Assembly (NCBI GenBank): GCA_015259035.1
Contig: JABZHC010000037.1
Location: 1 to 8,004, forward strand
Origin: Atopobium sp.
GTDB taxonomy: Bacteria; Actinomycetota; Coriobacteriia; Coriobacteriales; Atopobiaceae
Direction: 5' to 3'
DNA length: 8,004 nt
The position numbers were made by a program, and so were the translations under genes. Of the stretch, positions 1 to 6,240 are shown one piece after another. Below the pieces are notes generated by a model, which worked only from the letters and a program-made list of their open reading frames with translations, was not told the origin of the DNA and ran no database searches. The number at the start of each line of letters is the position of its first letter. Position 1 is the first letter of the stretch.

Positions 1-220
1 AACTAAAGTTGTTGACGCTTTATTTAGACAACCAATTTTTTCATCATCAGAGATAACGCATTCTGATGGGGTTAATGCACGAACTGGCAAACGTCTTATC
101 AACGATTTAGCTGAACTTGGATATATAGATGAGATTGTGCCAGCCAGCGGTAGACGCCCTTCAATTTATTTTTTCCCAAGGCTTTCACATATAGTTAACT
201 CTGATGAATCCGCATCTTAG
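1..220 (+). CDS. C-terminal winged helix of a Fic-family-like protein (5' partial)
   Basis: The open frame enters from the left edge (first full codon at position 2) and ends at TAG 218-220, leaving 72 residues. The visible part starts TKVVDALFRQPIFSSSEI and continues to GKRLINDLAELGYIDEI, then a basic turn GRRPSIYFF. The order helix, recognition helix (TGKRLINDLAELGYI) and beta wing is that of the winged helix that closes many Fic proteins, AMP-transferases that modify target proteins at a hydroxyl side chain. The catalytic Fic motif (HPFxxGNGR) would lie upstream, outside the window, so the enzyme identity is inferred. It could instead be another regulator with the same wing fold. The DNA here is AT-rich compared with the genes from 842 onward, which fits an accessory gene. 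Two palindromes follow the stop codon at once. Confidence 0.55.
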   Translation, partial: TKVVDALFRQPIFSSSEITHSDGVNARTGKRLINDLAELGYIDEIVPASGRRPSIYFFPRLSHIVNSDESAS

Positions 221-250
221 TATGTCCAATAAAAGATTTTATTGGACATA
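221..250. repeat. Perfect AT-rich palindrome after the Fic-like gene
   Basis: Two 14-base arms, TATGTCCAATAAAA and its exact complement, flank a 2-base centre (GA). The palindrome begins on the base after the stop codon. It is a candidate protein-binding site (two TGTCCAAT half sites) or a stem at the 3' end of the mRNA. It is not a standard intrinsic terminator because the T-run lies inside the stem and no T-tract follows. Confidence 0.75.
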
Positions 251-262
251 AAGAATAGTTAC

Positions 263-288
263 TGTCCAATAAAAAATTTTGTTGGACA
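263..288. repeat. Second, imperfect copy of the TGTCCAAT palindrome
   Basis: This repeats the design of the palindrome at 221-250: TGTCCAAT, an A/T centre, then GTTGGACA. One arm position differs (T opposite G), so it would form a wobble pair in RNA. The two copies lie 12 bases apart and share the 7-base half site TGTCCAA/TTGGACA. Tandem sites of one design suggest binding by a dimeric protein, but the location downstream of a gene is unusual. Confidence 0.65.
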
Positions 289-396
289 CCGTTCAGCTAT
301 CGAAATTTAACGGATGAGAGGACCGTTATTGTAGAAAAATTCAAAGATTCTAGTAAGTTAGTTGTTCAATAAACGAAATAAAAAAGCCCTCTGCGT

Positions 397-444
397 CTGA
401 ACTGCCTCCCATTTCTTGGACATAAGAAATGGGAGGCAGTTCAG
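397..444. repeat. 48-bp inverted repeat: 21-bp perfect stem, 6-base loop
   Basis: Arms 397-417 and 424-444 are exact complements (CTGAACTGCCTCCC then ATTTCTT and back), with loop GGACAT. On the minus strand the hairpin lies about 35 bases after the stop of the small gene at 480-656 and is followed, 11 bases later, by a T6 run (385-380), so it may help end that transcript. The stem is longer and more perfect than an ordinary terminator, and the T-run is not adjacent. The top of the hairpin reads TTGGACATAA, close to the half site in the palindromes at 221-288. No target-site duplication is visible on its flanks. Confidence 0.8.
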
Positions 445-479
445 GTTAGGAGTTACTAGTCAAGTTTTGCCTTATGTAA

Positions 480-656
480 TTAAAGGCAGCCATTTTCGGG
501 ATAACGTTTGAATTCGACATCTTTGAATTCAGCCTTTAGTTCGTCTGGGGCTGAGTCTTTTACGCCGTTTTCGTCAAAAAAGTGCTCCAAAACATAACTA
601 AAATCATATTTATCAAACAATGACTTAAGAAACGGTCTATCAGGCAAATGTGTCAT
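480..656 (-). CDS. Small acidic protein of unknown function (58 aa)
   Basis: The start is the ATG at 656-654: the RBS AAGGAG (670-665) sits 8 bases upstream of it, whereas the in-frame TTG at 662 would be only 2 bases from the RBS. The product begins MTHLPDRPFLKSLFDKYDF and ends KRYPENGCL. It is acidic (about 13 Asp/Glu against 8 Lys/Arg), has no membrane segment or signal peptide, is rich in Phe/Tyr in its first half, and has a single Cys next to the last residue. I do not recognise a family. It lies between the Fic-like gene and the transketolase operon and is transcribed away from the latter. A small antitoxin, an anti-regulator or a peptide precursor are all possible, and none is shown by the sequence. 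The good RBS and promoter argue that it is a real gene. Confidence 0.6.
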   Translation of the reverse strand: MTHLPDRPFLKSLFDKYDFSYVLEHFFDENGVKDSAPDELKAEFKDVEFKRYPENGCL

Positions 657-664
657 TATCAAAT

Positions 665-670
665 CTCCTT
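665..670 (-). promoter_or_regulatory. RBS of the small acidic gene
   Basis: AAGGAG on the minus strand, 8 bases before the ATG at 656. This decides the start in favour of ATG over the upstream in-frame TTG at 662. Confidence 0.65.
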
Positions 671-711
671 AAAGGCTAATTTGATCAAGAGTAAATTTAT
701 TTAACAAAGTA

Positions 712-738
712 ATTATATTCTGCAATGTCGACCAGCAA
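712..738 (-). promoter_or_regulatory. Putative promoter of the small acidic gene
   Basis: The minus strand carries a perfect TATAAT (717-712) preceded at 15 bases by TTGCTG (738-733), or at 16 bases by TTTGCT. The predicted transcript start near 705 gives a leader of about 50 bases to the RBS and ATG. The -10 is strong; the -35 is weak in spacing and sequence. Confidence 0.45.
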
Positions 739-774
739 AAGTTATTTCCATACCTATTCTGTTCTCCTTTAGAA

Positions 775-805
775 ACTTGTATACTACTTGTCTTGTACCT
801 AACGT
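775..805 (+). promoter_or_regulatory. Putative promoter/operator region of the GntR-transketolase operon
   Basis: ACTTGT occurs at 775-780 and again at 786-791, one helical turn (11 bp) apart, with a third TTGTAC at 793-798 and a GTATAC palindrome at 779-784. GntR-family (HutC group) operators often carry GT-AT-AC type centres, so this is a plausible self-regulation site. TTGTAT (777-782) with TAACGT (800-805) at 17 bp is the best promoter pair I can find, and it is weak. The assignment is inferred from position as much as from sequence. Confidence 0.3.
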
Positions 806-841
806 ATGCATGACTAATTTCTTACTCACTTCGGAGGACCT

Positions 842-2581
842 ATGTCATTTGAGACAGGTGTTTTTCCGGTTTTAGTTTCTGAAGATGCGGCTACTGAGTT
901 ACTATCTCCCCAGGTCAGAGGAGGACTCAATTCGTCGTCCGCTACACCTCTTCATGTTCAGTTGTCAGATTTGATGCGCGTCAAAATTCTGTCAGAAGAC
1001 TGGAAGGCGGGAACGTACATTCCGTCTGAGGCCGAATTTATGGCGCAGTATGGCGTCAGCCGAGGAACCATCAGAAAAGCTATTCAATCCCTGGTCAAAG
1101 AGGGTTTGCTGCTTACTCAAAAGGGTCGAGCAACACAGGTTATCTCTAACACCGTTCGTCATGCGGCAGGAAATACCGTACTTTCATTTGCAGCCGCACT
1201 CAGAGATGGCGGCTTTGAGTATCGAACCGAAGTCCTATTTAAGCAGGTAGTTCCTGCAGATCAAGCTGTTGCCGAGCACCTAGAGATTCCCATCGGCTCT
1301 GATGTACTCTTTTTGCGCCGTGTCAGGAGCGTCTCGGATAGACCTGTGGTGTGCCAGGAATCGTGGTCTAACCTGCTTGTTTGTCCGCAGCTCGAAGAGG
1401 CAGACTTTGAGAATGAGTCGCTCTTTGACGCGGTTGAAAGAACTTCTCAAAAAGAGATTGCGCGCTCTCGCATGCGCTATCAGTCGCAAATTGCAGGCAA
1501 AGACCATGCCGACTACCTGCAGTGTTCTCCAAATGAGGCTTTGCTTGTACTTGAGCAGGTAATTGAGTTGTCCGATGGCAACTGCATTGAGTGGAGTCAG
1601 ACTTGGCTTGCTCCACACCAGAGTGTTGTTGGTGTATCTGAGCAGGTAGATGGCTCTATGGGGCCTCTGGACATCTCCTCGGTCCGCCGGTCAGAGCATG
1701 TGGACGCATCGCCGACTTCTACAGAAATAGACTCTGATCAGCGCGCGCAGCTTGAGTTTTATCTGCGTCACGAAGCGCTAGAGGTGCGTCGAGGTATCAT
1801 CGAGCTGGCACATCGCTACAGCTCAACGCCATTTCACATCGGCGGCGCGTGTTCTGTGGCAGATATAGTCTCTGTGCTTTTAAGTAAGGTTATGCAGGTA
1901 GGCCACAGGGATTGCGAGTGGGAACTCAGAGACCGCTTGATTCTTTCTAAGGCTCACACATCGCTTGCTTTGTTCCCAGCTCTTCTACGTGCAGGAATGA
2001 TCTCTCAAGGGGATATTGACCGCGGAGTCTTTGGACCCAACGCCGTCCTCTTTAAGCATCCTCTGCGAGATCCTCAGCGCGGCTTTGAAATCTCTGGTGG
2101 CAGCCTTGGTATGGGCTTGGGCTATGCCGCTGGCCTGGGGTTAAGCCTTCGCAGAAAAGATCTTCCTTCTCGCGTTTTTTGTATTGTGGGCGACGGCGAG
2201 TGCGACGAGGGCTCCATTTGGGAGAGTGCCGCGTTTATCGGCCACAACCAGCTCTCCAACGTGACGGTTATTGTTGACCAGAACCGCATGCAGCTGGATG
2301 GCCCTTGCGCGTCCATTTTGGACACCGGGTCAATTGCAAGAAAGTTTGATGCGTTTGGCTTTGAGTCCGTCGAGGTAGATGGCCATGATGTGCTCGCGTT
2401 GTACGACGCATTAAAGCAGCAATCTTCCAGGCCTCGTGCGATTATCGCGCACACCATCAAGGGCAAGGGACTTTCATTTGCCGAGAATAACGTCTCGTTC
2501 CACGACGCGTGCGTGACGGACGACCTCTATGAGCAGGCATTACTTGATCTGAAAGTCGCAGAGGAGGCATGCTCATGCTAG
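842..2581 (+). CDS. GntR/UTRA regulator fused to transketolase N-terminal (TPP-binding) half
   Basis: The 579-residue protein has three parts. Residues about 35-103 form a GntR winged helix, with helix-turn-helix PSEAEFMAQYGVSRGTIRKA and wing QKGRATQV. Residues about 108-262 look like a UTRA effector domain of the HutC group, usually a sugar- or metabolite-sensing module. After a polar linker (about 265-300), residues about 300-570 match the N-terminal half of transketolase: HIGGACSVAD (331-340), LSKAH (368-372), GSLGMGLGYAAG, the thiamine-diphosphate motif starting GDGECDEGSIWE (450-461) and ending VDQN (478-481), then IKGKGLSFAENN and VSFH (His554). All key motifs look intact, so both halves may be functional. 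Transketolase moves two-carbon ketol units between sugar phosphates and needs the C-terminal half encoded by the next gene. ATG 842 has GGAGG (833-837) just upstream. The frame is continuous with no sign of an accidental joining. A DNA-binding regulator on a catalytic subunit is unusual. Confidence 0.9.
   Translation: MSFETGVFPVLVSEDAATELLSPQVRGGLNSSSATPLHVQLSDLMRVKILSEDWKAGTYIPSEAEFMAQYGVSRGTIRKAIQSLVKEGLLLTQKGRATQVISNTVRHAAGNTVLSFAAALRDGGFEYRTEVLFKQVVPADQAVAEHLEIPIGSDVLFLRRVRSVSDRPVVCQESWSNLLVCPQLEEADFENESLFDAVERTSQKEIARSRMRYQSQIAGKDHADYLQCSPNEALLVLEQVIELSDGNCIEWSQTWLAPHQSVVGVSEQVDGSMGPLDISSVRRSEHVDASPTSTEIDSDQRAQLEFYLRHEALEVRRGIIELAHRYSSTPFHIGGACSVADIVSVLLSKVMQVGHRDCEWELRDRLILSKAHTSLALFPALLRAGMISQGDIDRGVFGPNAVLFKHPLRDPQRGFEISGGSLGMGLGYAAGLGLSLRRKDLPSRVFCIVGDGECDEGSIWESAAFIGHNQLSNVTVIVDQNRMQLDGPCASILDTGSIARKFDAFGFESVEVDGHDVLALYDALKQQSSRPRAIIAHTIKGKGLSFAENNVSFHDACVTDDLYEQALLDLKVAEEACSC
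2561..2567 (+). promoter_or_regulatory. RBS of the C-terminal transketolase gene
   Basis: GAGGAGG lies inside the end of the upstream gene. It is 7 bases from the ATG at 2575 but only 1 base from the ATG at 2569, so 2575 is the better start. The start overlaps the upstream stop codon (ATGCTAG), favouring translational coupling. Confidence 0.7.
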
Positions 2582-3645
2582 ATACATCTTTGCAGCCAGC
2601 GCAAATTTCTGTCGGAGAAGCGCAGATGCTTACGGGTATGAATACAAAAGAAGTGTTCGGCTGGGTTATGGGTAAGCTTGCCGAAGACGATGAGCTGCTA
2701 ACTGTTGCTGTGGCCGATTATGGTCGTCGTTTGAACTTAGACCGCTTTCGAGAGCTTCGCCCAGACGGCTACATCCAGTGTGGAATTGCGGAGCAAAACC
2801 TTATTGAGGTCGCATCTGCCTGCGCAAATGAGGGCTTCCACGTTTTTGCGCCGTGCTATGCCACGTTTGTGACCTCTCGAACGCTGGATCAGATTCGCGT
2901 CAACCTTGGCATGATGAAGTCGCCTGTAGTGCTTGTGGGTGTTGCTGCCGGATGTGAATCTGCAGCTACAGGTCCATCTCACATGGCGGTGGAGGACATT
3001 GCGGTAACCAGGACCATCCCGGGACTATCCGTGTTCAATCCGGTTGATAACGCGCAGCTTGCCGCAACGCTCATAGAGCTTGCAAGGCATCCACGACCAG
3101 CTTATGTGCGTATGACCTCGTGCGATGGCGTCAATCTGCATCCAGATGGTTACGTTTTTGATGACTCTGGTGTCGAGAAACTCTTTGAGTCAGCTGGCGC
3201 GGTGGGTGCGGCGTCCACCAAAGCCGCGACTACTGAAGCAGCGGCTACCACTCAACCAAAACACGTGACAGTTCTTGCAACAGGTGCGATAGCCAGCCGA
3301 GTCGTCGAGGCTGCTCAGCGAGCTGCAGAGCAGGTGATTGCAGATGGGACTGCCAACCAGACGAACATCGAGGTCTATGGCGTATCGAGCATCAAGCCAC
3401 TTGACGCATCTCTGACGGAAATCTGTCAGAACTCTGATGTGATTATTACGGTTGAAGAGCATAGCGTTTTGGGTGGGTTTGGCAGTGCAGTTGTCGAGCA
3501 GGTCAGCGCTTCAAGTGCATGTCCGCAGGTACTACGTTTAGGCATGCCAGATGCATACTTGGAGGCAGACATTCACCACAACATTCTTGCACGCGCTGGA
3601 TTATCGGTTGAGAGTCTACAAGAGGTTCTTCTCGCCAACTGCTAA
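2575..3645 (+). CDS. Transketolase C-terminal subunit
   Basis: With the ATG at 2575 the product has 356 residues, typical for the separate C-terminal half of a split transketolase. The pyrimidine-binding domain (about 20-185) shows GIAEQN (70-75) with the conserved Glu73 that activates thiamine diphosphate, FAPCYATFVTSRTLDQIR (91-108), and GPSHMAVEDIAVTRTIPG (133-150). The C-terminal domain (about 229-350) shows VTVLATG, SSIKPLD and TVEEHSVLGGFGSAV. Together with the N-terminal half upstream it should form the complete active site at the subunit interface. An Ala/Thr-rich stretch (about residues 207-227, GAVGAASTKAATTEAAATTQ) lengthens the linker between the two domains. The 7-bp overlap with the upstream gene suggests equal production of the halves. 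The donor and acceptor sugars cannot be read from the sequence; pentose-phosphate metabolism is the default guess. Confidence 0.9.
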   Translation: MLDTSLQPAQISVGEAQMLTGMNTKEVFGWVMGKLAEDDELLTVAVADYGRRLNLDRFRELRPDGYIQCGIAEQNLIEVASACANEGFHVFAPCYATFVTSRTLDQIRVNLGMMKSPVVLVGVAAGCESAATGPSHMAVEDIAVTRTIPGLSVFNPVDNAQLAATLIELARHPRPAYVRMTSCDGVNLHPDGYVFDDSGVEKLFESAGAVGAASTKAATTEAAATTQPKHVTVLATGAIASRVVEAAQRAAEQVIADGTANQTNIEVYGVSSIKPLDASLTEICQNSDVIITVEEHSVLGGFGSAVVEQVSASSACPQVLRLGMPDAYLEADIHHNILARAGLSVESLQEVLLANC

Positions 3646-3673
3646 ATTAGAACCTAAGAAAATAAGACCTAAG

Positions 3674-3705
3674 AAAAAACCCAAGGGAGCGTTTGCTGCC
3701 TTGGG
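3674..3705 (-). terminator. Intrinsic terminator after tRNA-Glu
   Basis: On the minus strand CCCAAGG (3705-3699) pairs with CCTTGGG (3686-3680), with an inner AGC/GCT pairing and an AAAC loop, followed at once by T6 (3679-3674). It lies 12 bases beyond the tRNA CCA end. Read on the plus strand it has the same stem but no T-tract, so it may only partly stop the convergent transketolase transcript. Confidence 0.85.
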
Positions 3706-3717
3706 ATTTGCGTTCTA

Positions 3718-3792
3718 TGGTGCCCCCAACGGGAATCGAACCCGTATTGCCGCCTTGAAAGGGCGATGTCCTAACCGTTAGACGATGGGGAC
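3718..3792 (-). tRNA. tRNA-Glu (anticodon UUC)
   Basis: Read on the minus strand the gene begins GTCCCCATCGTCTAACGG and ends TGGGGGC, A73 and an encoded CCA (3720-3718). The acceptor stem pairs GTCCCCA with TGGGGGC, including one T-G wobble at pair 2-71. The anticodon stem CGCC/GGCG holds loop CTTTCAA with anticodon TTC, reading GAA and GAG. The T arm ACGGGTTCGATTCCCGT is standard. It has its own promoter, lies downstream of the TPR-like pair, and ends at a strong terminator. Confidence 0.97.
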
Positions 3793-3802
3793 GCGAAGAA
3801 AA

Positions 3803-3811
3803 AGTATAGCA
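3803..3811 (-). promoter_or_regulatory. Extended -10 promoter of tRNA-Glu
   Basis: TGCTATACT on the minus strand is a TGn-extended -10 box ending 10 bases before the mature tRNA 5' end at 3792, so the leader would be only a few bases. No convincing -35 box is visible, which is common with extended -10 promoters. Confidence 0.6.
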
Positions 3812-3860
3812 AAGATGCTGCAGATTTCTAGGGCTAAACGAAGCGATTTTGGGCTTTCAT

Positions 3861-4889
3861 CTATTCTTCGTTTTCCCACCAGTCTAGTCCGGCCTTAAAC
3901 GCGTAGTCGCGAGCGCTTTGAGTTACGCCGGGCACCGACTCAGCCCACGAAATAAATTCCGGCACGTCGGCGATAATCGCCTCGGCCTCGTGAACTGCGA
4001 TAACGTTTTCGGCAAACGTATCAGGCGAGAAATTGATTCTGCACGGAATGTAGAGATCAACAAAAGATGGCCTGAGCAGCGCATATGCCGCTCCTTCGCC
4101 GAGGTTAACAAAACCTTTGAGCGCGCGCTTTGCCGCGGGCATGCGATTCAACTTGAAGAACAGCAGCGTAAACGCCAGACGCATCCAGGCATTTGACTGA
4201 TATCCACAGCTCTCGTCCAGCTTGTGGAGCTCCTCCTCGTCCTCCAGGCGAGCAAGAACATATGCCAAGGTAAAACGCGCACCCAGCAAATCTGTTGGCG
4301 AGAAGAACAAGAGATCTTCACAGGCTTTTTTGGAGAGCTTGAAGCAAGCGCAATCGGTTGCAACCTGGGCAACCTGTGCGTAGAGGCGCAAAAGTGGTCG
4401 AGCTTCAGCGCAGGTCCAAGCGTCGCCTTGATTTTGCTTTGCTTGCTCTAGTTTTGGTTTAAATATGGGGTCAAATTCTTTTTGCAGGTCTAACAGGTCG
4501 TTGAGGATTGCTGCAGGATGATTATTGGAAATCTGTGCAAGAATTCGCTGTGCTTCAAGGTTAATGCTTGTGTTAGCAAGAGCTGGGTTTTCAATGATAT
4601 TTGTCATTTGATTATGCAAGAAGTTAAGCAGATCCATCCGACTTGCAAAGAAGTCAGCATCGGAATCAATTTCTTTAATAATTCCAGCCTGATACTTGCC
4701 AATGACGTTGACGTATTGAGCAAAAGCCTTTTCTTCTTCGTCAGCAATGAAGTCTTCAGGGGAAGCTTCCACCGCAAGCTTCAACTCGTAGAGAGCAGCT
4801 TCAGAGACGATGTTCTTTTCTCGTGCACACTTAGCTACCAGGCGATCTACTTGCTCGCTGACCATATCGTTAGCGGAATGCTTAATCAC
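3861..4889 (-). CDS. TPR-like helical repeat protein, paralogue of the upstream gene
   Basis: This is a 342-residue, largely helical, acidic protein without signal peptide or membrane segment. It starts at GTG 4889-4887, which overlaps the upstream TGA (GTGA, 4 bp), so translation is probably coupled. Tetratricopeptide-like pairs are visible around residues 163-257: LSKKACEDLLFFSPTDLLGA, RFTLAYVLARLEDEEELHKL, and AWMRLAFTLLFFKLNRM. The protein aligns along most of its length with the product of 4886-6070, with shared anchors at nearly the same positions: DEEEKAF (50-56), EAQRILA (112-118), ARFTLAY with LEDEEEL (204-221), and the NAWMRLA region (233-239). It lacks the Gly/Pro tail of its partner and ends in DWWENEE. 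TPR proteins act as binding scaffolds; no enzyme motif is visible. Function unknown. Confidence 0.85.
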   Translation of the reverse strand: MIKHSANDMVSEQVDRLVAKCAREKNIVSEAALYELKLAVEASPEDFIADEEEKAFAQYVNVIGKYQAGIIKEIDSDADFFASRMDLLNFLHNQMTNIIENPALANTSINLEAQRILAQISNNHPAAILNDLLDLQKEFDPIFKPKLEQAKQNQGDAWTCAEARPLLRLYAQVAQVATDCACFKLSKKACEDLLFFSPTDLLGARFTLAYVLARLEDEEELHKLDESCGYQSNAWMRLAFTLLFFKLNRMPAAKRALKGFVNLGEGAAYALLRPSFVDLYIPCRINFSPDTFAENVIAVHEAEAIIADVPEFISWAESVPGVTQSARDYAFKAGLDWWENEE

Positions 4890-6070
4890 TCTGCATCACC
4901 ACCTGAGCGTGGATTATTTGGCCCGTCGATATACGGTCCGTGTGGTCGTGGACCAGCGGGGCCGCTGGGGCCGGAGCCGACCGGGCCGTCGGGGAAGTCG
5001 GATCCACCAGGAAACGAATCAGCAGAAGCAAATAAGGCGTTTGCCTGCATCTGCAGCTCTTTTTCTGCAAGTTCAACGGTCTTTGGGTCTCTCGCCCTAA
5101 CTTGATCTGCAAGCCAACGACCAAGAACACCGCGTCCTATCAGGTCATTTCCTTCCTGCAGCAGCACCGTTGCCTCTGCAATGGCAATAATGAGCTCGTC
5201 CTCAGAATAGGGGAGCACGTTAAGGCGCGAGAACTCTCCTTCGGGCAAGTCCTTCTGCACAAAACAGCAAAGCGTTGCCTCGGGATAGCGCTCAATCAGC
5301 AGGTCAAGGTAGTGTTCTGCCTCAACCAGCTCACGCTTCTTGAAGTGAATAGCCAGGCGAGCCAGCAAAATCCACGGGTCATCTGCCCCACGAGGAGGAT
5401 CTAGCTTGCGGTACTTGTCCATAAGGTTGTCGAGGGCGTCTTCGTCCTCGAGTTTTGCGTACGCGAGTGCAAGCGTAAAACGAGCATCAGCTGCGTCCGC
5501 AGCGTCAAGCTCCAGGAGTTTCTCGCCATATGCTATGGCGTCTTTGTTGCGGCCGCAGATAAGTGCGCGAGAAGAAAGCGTGGCTAACCAGCGCTTATAG
5601 GGGTTGATAGCCAGGCGCTGGGCAAGTTCTGCCTGCTCGGCGGGAAGCCCCTGCGAGGACTCTTGCGCCTTCTGGTAACACGCGGCCTCAACCTGGGGGA
5701 GCTTCTCCACAAGGAATTGGTAGTAGGAGTCAAAAAGCCTGCTATTTGAGGCGTGGAGCATTCGCTGGGCATCAAAACAGTTGGGGTCAAGCTGAATTGC
5801 CTGGTTAAGGAGGTGTTTTCCCTGGTCGATAAGAGCCTGCGCCTGGGATTCTTCGACAAACGGCAGGCGATAATCAACAATCTCGGCTGCTTGCGCAACT
5901 AGATTGAACGCGCGGTCTTCGTCGGTTTGAGGGAGGGAATTGCGGTCGTTGGAGAATCGCCAGTTGAAGTCCTTCATCAGCGTAGCAATGCTGTCCTCGT
6001 CGCCGACTTGCGTGCGAGCAAAGCGGAGGATAAGCCGCTGGTAGTCTTCTTTTACTGGATCAAACGCCAC
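4886..6070 (-). CDS. TPR-like protein with collagen-like Gly/Pro C-terminal tail
   Basis: The 394-residue protein starts at GTG 6070-6068 with an AAAGGAA RBS 5-6 bases upstream. Residues 80-265 contain TPR-like helix pairs: LIDQGKHLLNQAIQLDPNCF (80-99), KDAIAYGEKLLELD, DARFTLALAYAKLEDEDAL (195-213) and ILLARLAIHFKKRELVEAE. The helical body ends near residue 350. A tail of about 43 residues follows with repeated GP and PxGP units (DGPVGSGPSGPAGPRPHGP) and little else, probably disordered or forming an extended polyproline-like ligand. No signal peptide, membrane segment or cell-wall anchor is seen, so the protein is predicted cytoplasmic. It is paralogous to the downstream gene and heads an operon with it. 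No promoter is clear in the 286-base divergent gap before the alcohol dehydrogenase gene. Function unknown. Confidence 0.87.
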   Translation of the reverse strand: MAFDPVKEDYQRLILRFARTQVGDEDSIATLMKDFNWRFSNDRNSLPQTDEDRAFNLVAQAAEIVDYRLPFVEESQAQALIDQGKHLLNQAIQLDPNCFDAQRMLHASNSRLFDSYYQFLVEKLPQVEAACYQKAQESSQGLPAEQAELAQRLAINPYKRWLATLSSRALICGRNKDAIAYGEKLLELDAADAADARFTLALAYAKLEDEDALDNLMDKYRKLDPPRGADDPWILLARLAIHFKKRELVEAEHYLDLLIERYPEATLCCFVQKDLPEGEFSRLNVLPYSEDELIIAIAEATVLLQEGNDLIGRGVLGRWLADQVRARDPKTVELAEKELQMQANALFASADSFPGGSDFPDGPVGSGPSGPAGPRPHGPYIDGPNNPRSGGDAE

Positions 6071-6240
6071 GTGATTCCTTTCTCTCTTACGTAATGATAT
6101 CGCAGGTTATTTGGGTGTGCGGGGTAAGTCCGCGAGCGTCGTAAGAAGATTGTGAACGGCAGAAGGAAACGTTTGGAGTGAACGGGTTTCTCGCCAGACG
6201 GGTGCATAAATTTTGAACGATATTGCATAAAATGGCACAT

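Noticed and set aside
221..250. Intrinsic terminator of the Fic-like gene
   Set aside because: The stem is AT-rich with its T-run inside the stem and no following T-tract, so a plain terminator is not convincing.
259..372. Short plus-strand frame (about 37 codons) after the Fic-like gene
   Set aside because: No start codon with an RBS, begins within a palindrome, and no recognisable protein sequence.
2569..2571. Upstream ATG as start of the C-terminal transketolase gene
   Set aside because: It lies one base from the Shine-Dalgarno sequence; ATG 2575 has the normal 7-base spacing.
3551..3781. Plus-strand open frame running from the transketolase gene through the terminator and tRNA
   Set aside because: It overlaps the end of a real gene and the complement of tRNA-Glu; its Lys-rich middle is the A-rich terminator region.
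4518..5105. Plus-strand open frame (195 codons) across the TPR gene pair
   Set aside because: It spans the junction of two well-supported minus-strand genes, and its GPxGP stretch is the complement of the Gly/Pro tail codons; no RBS.
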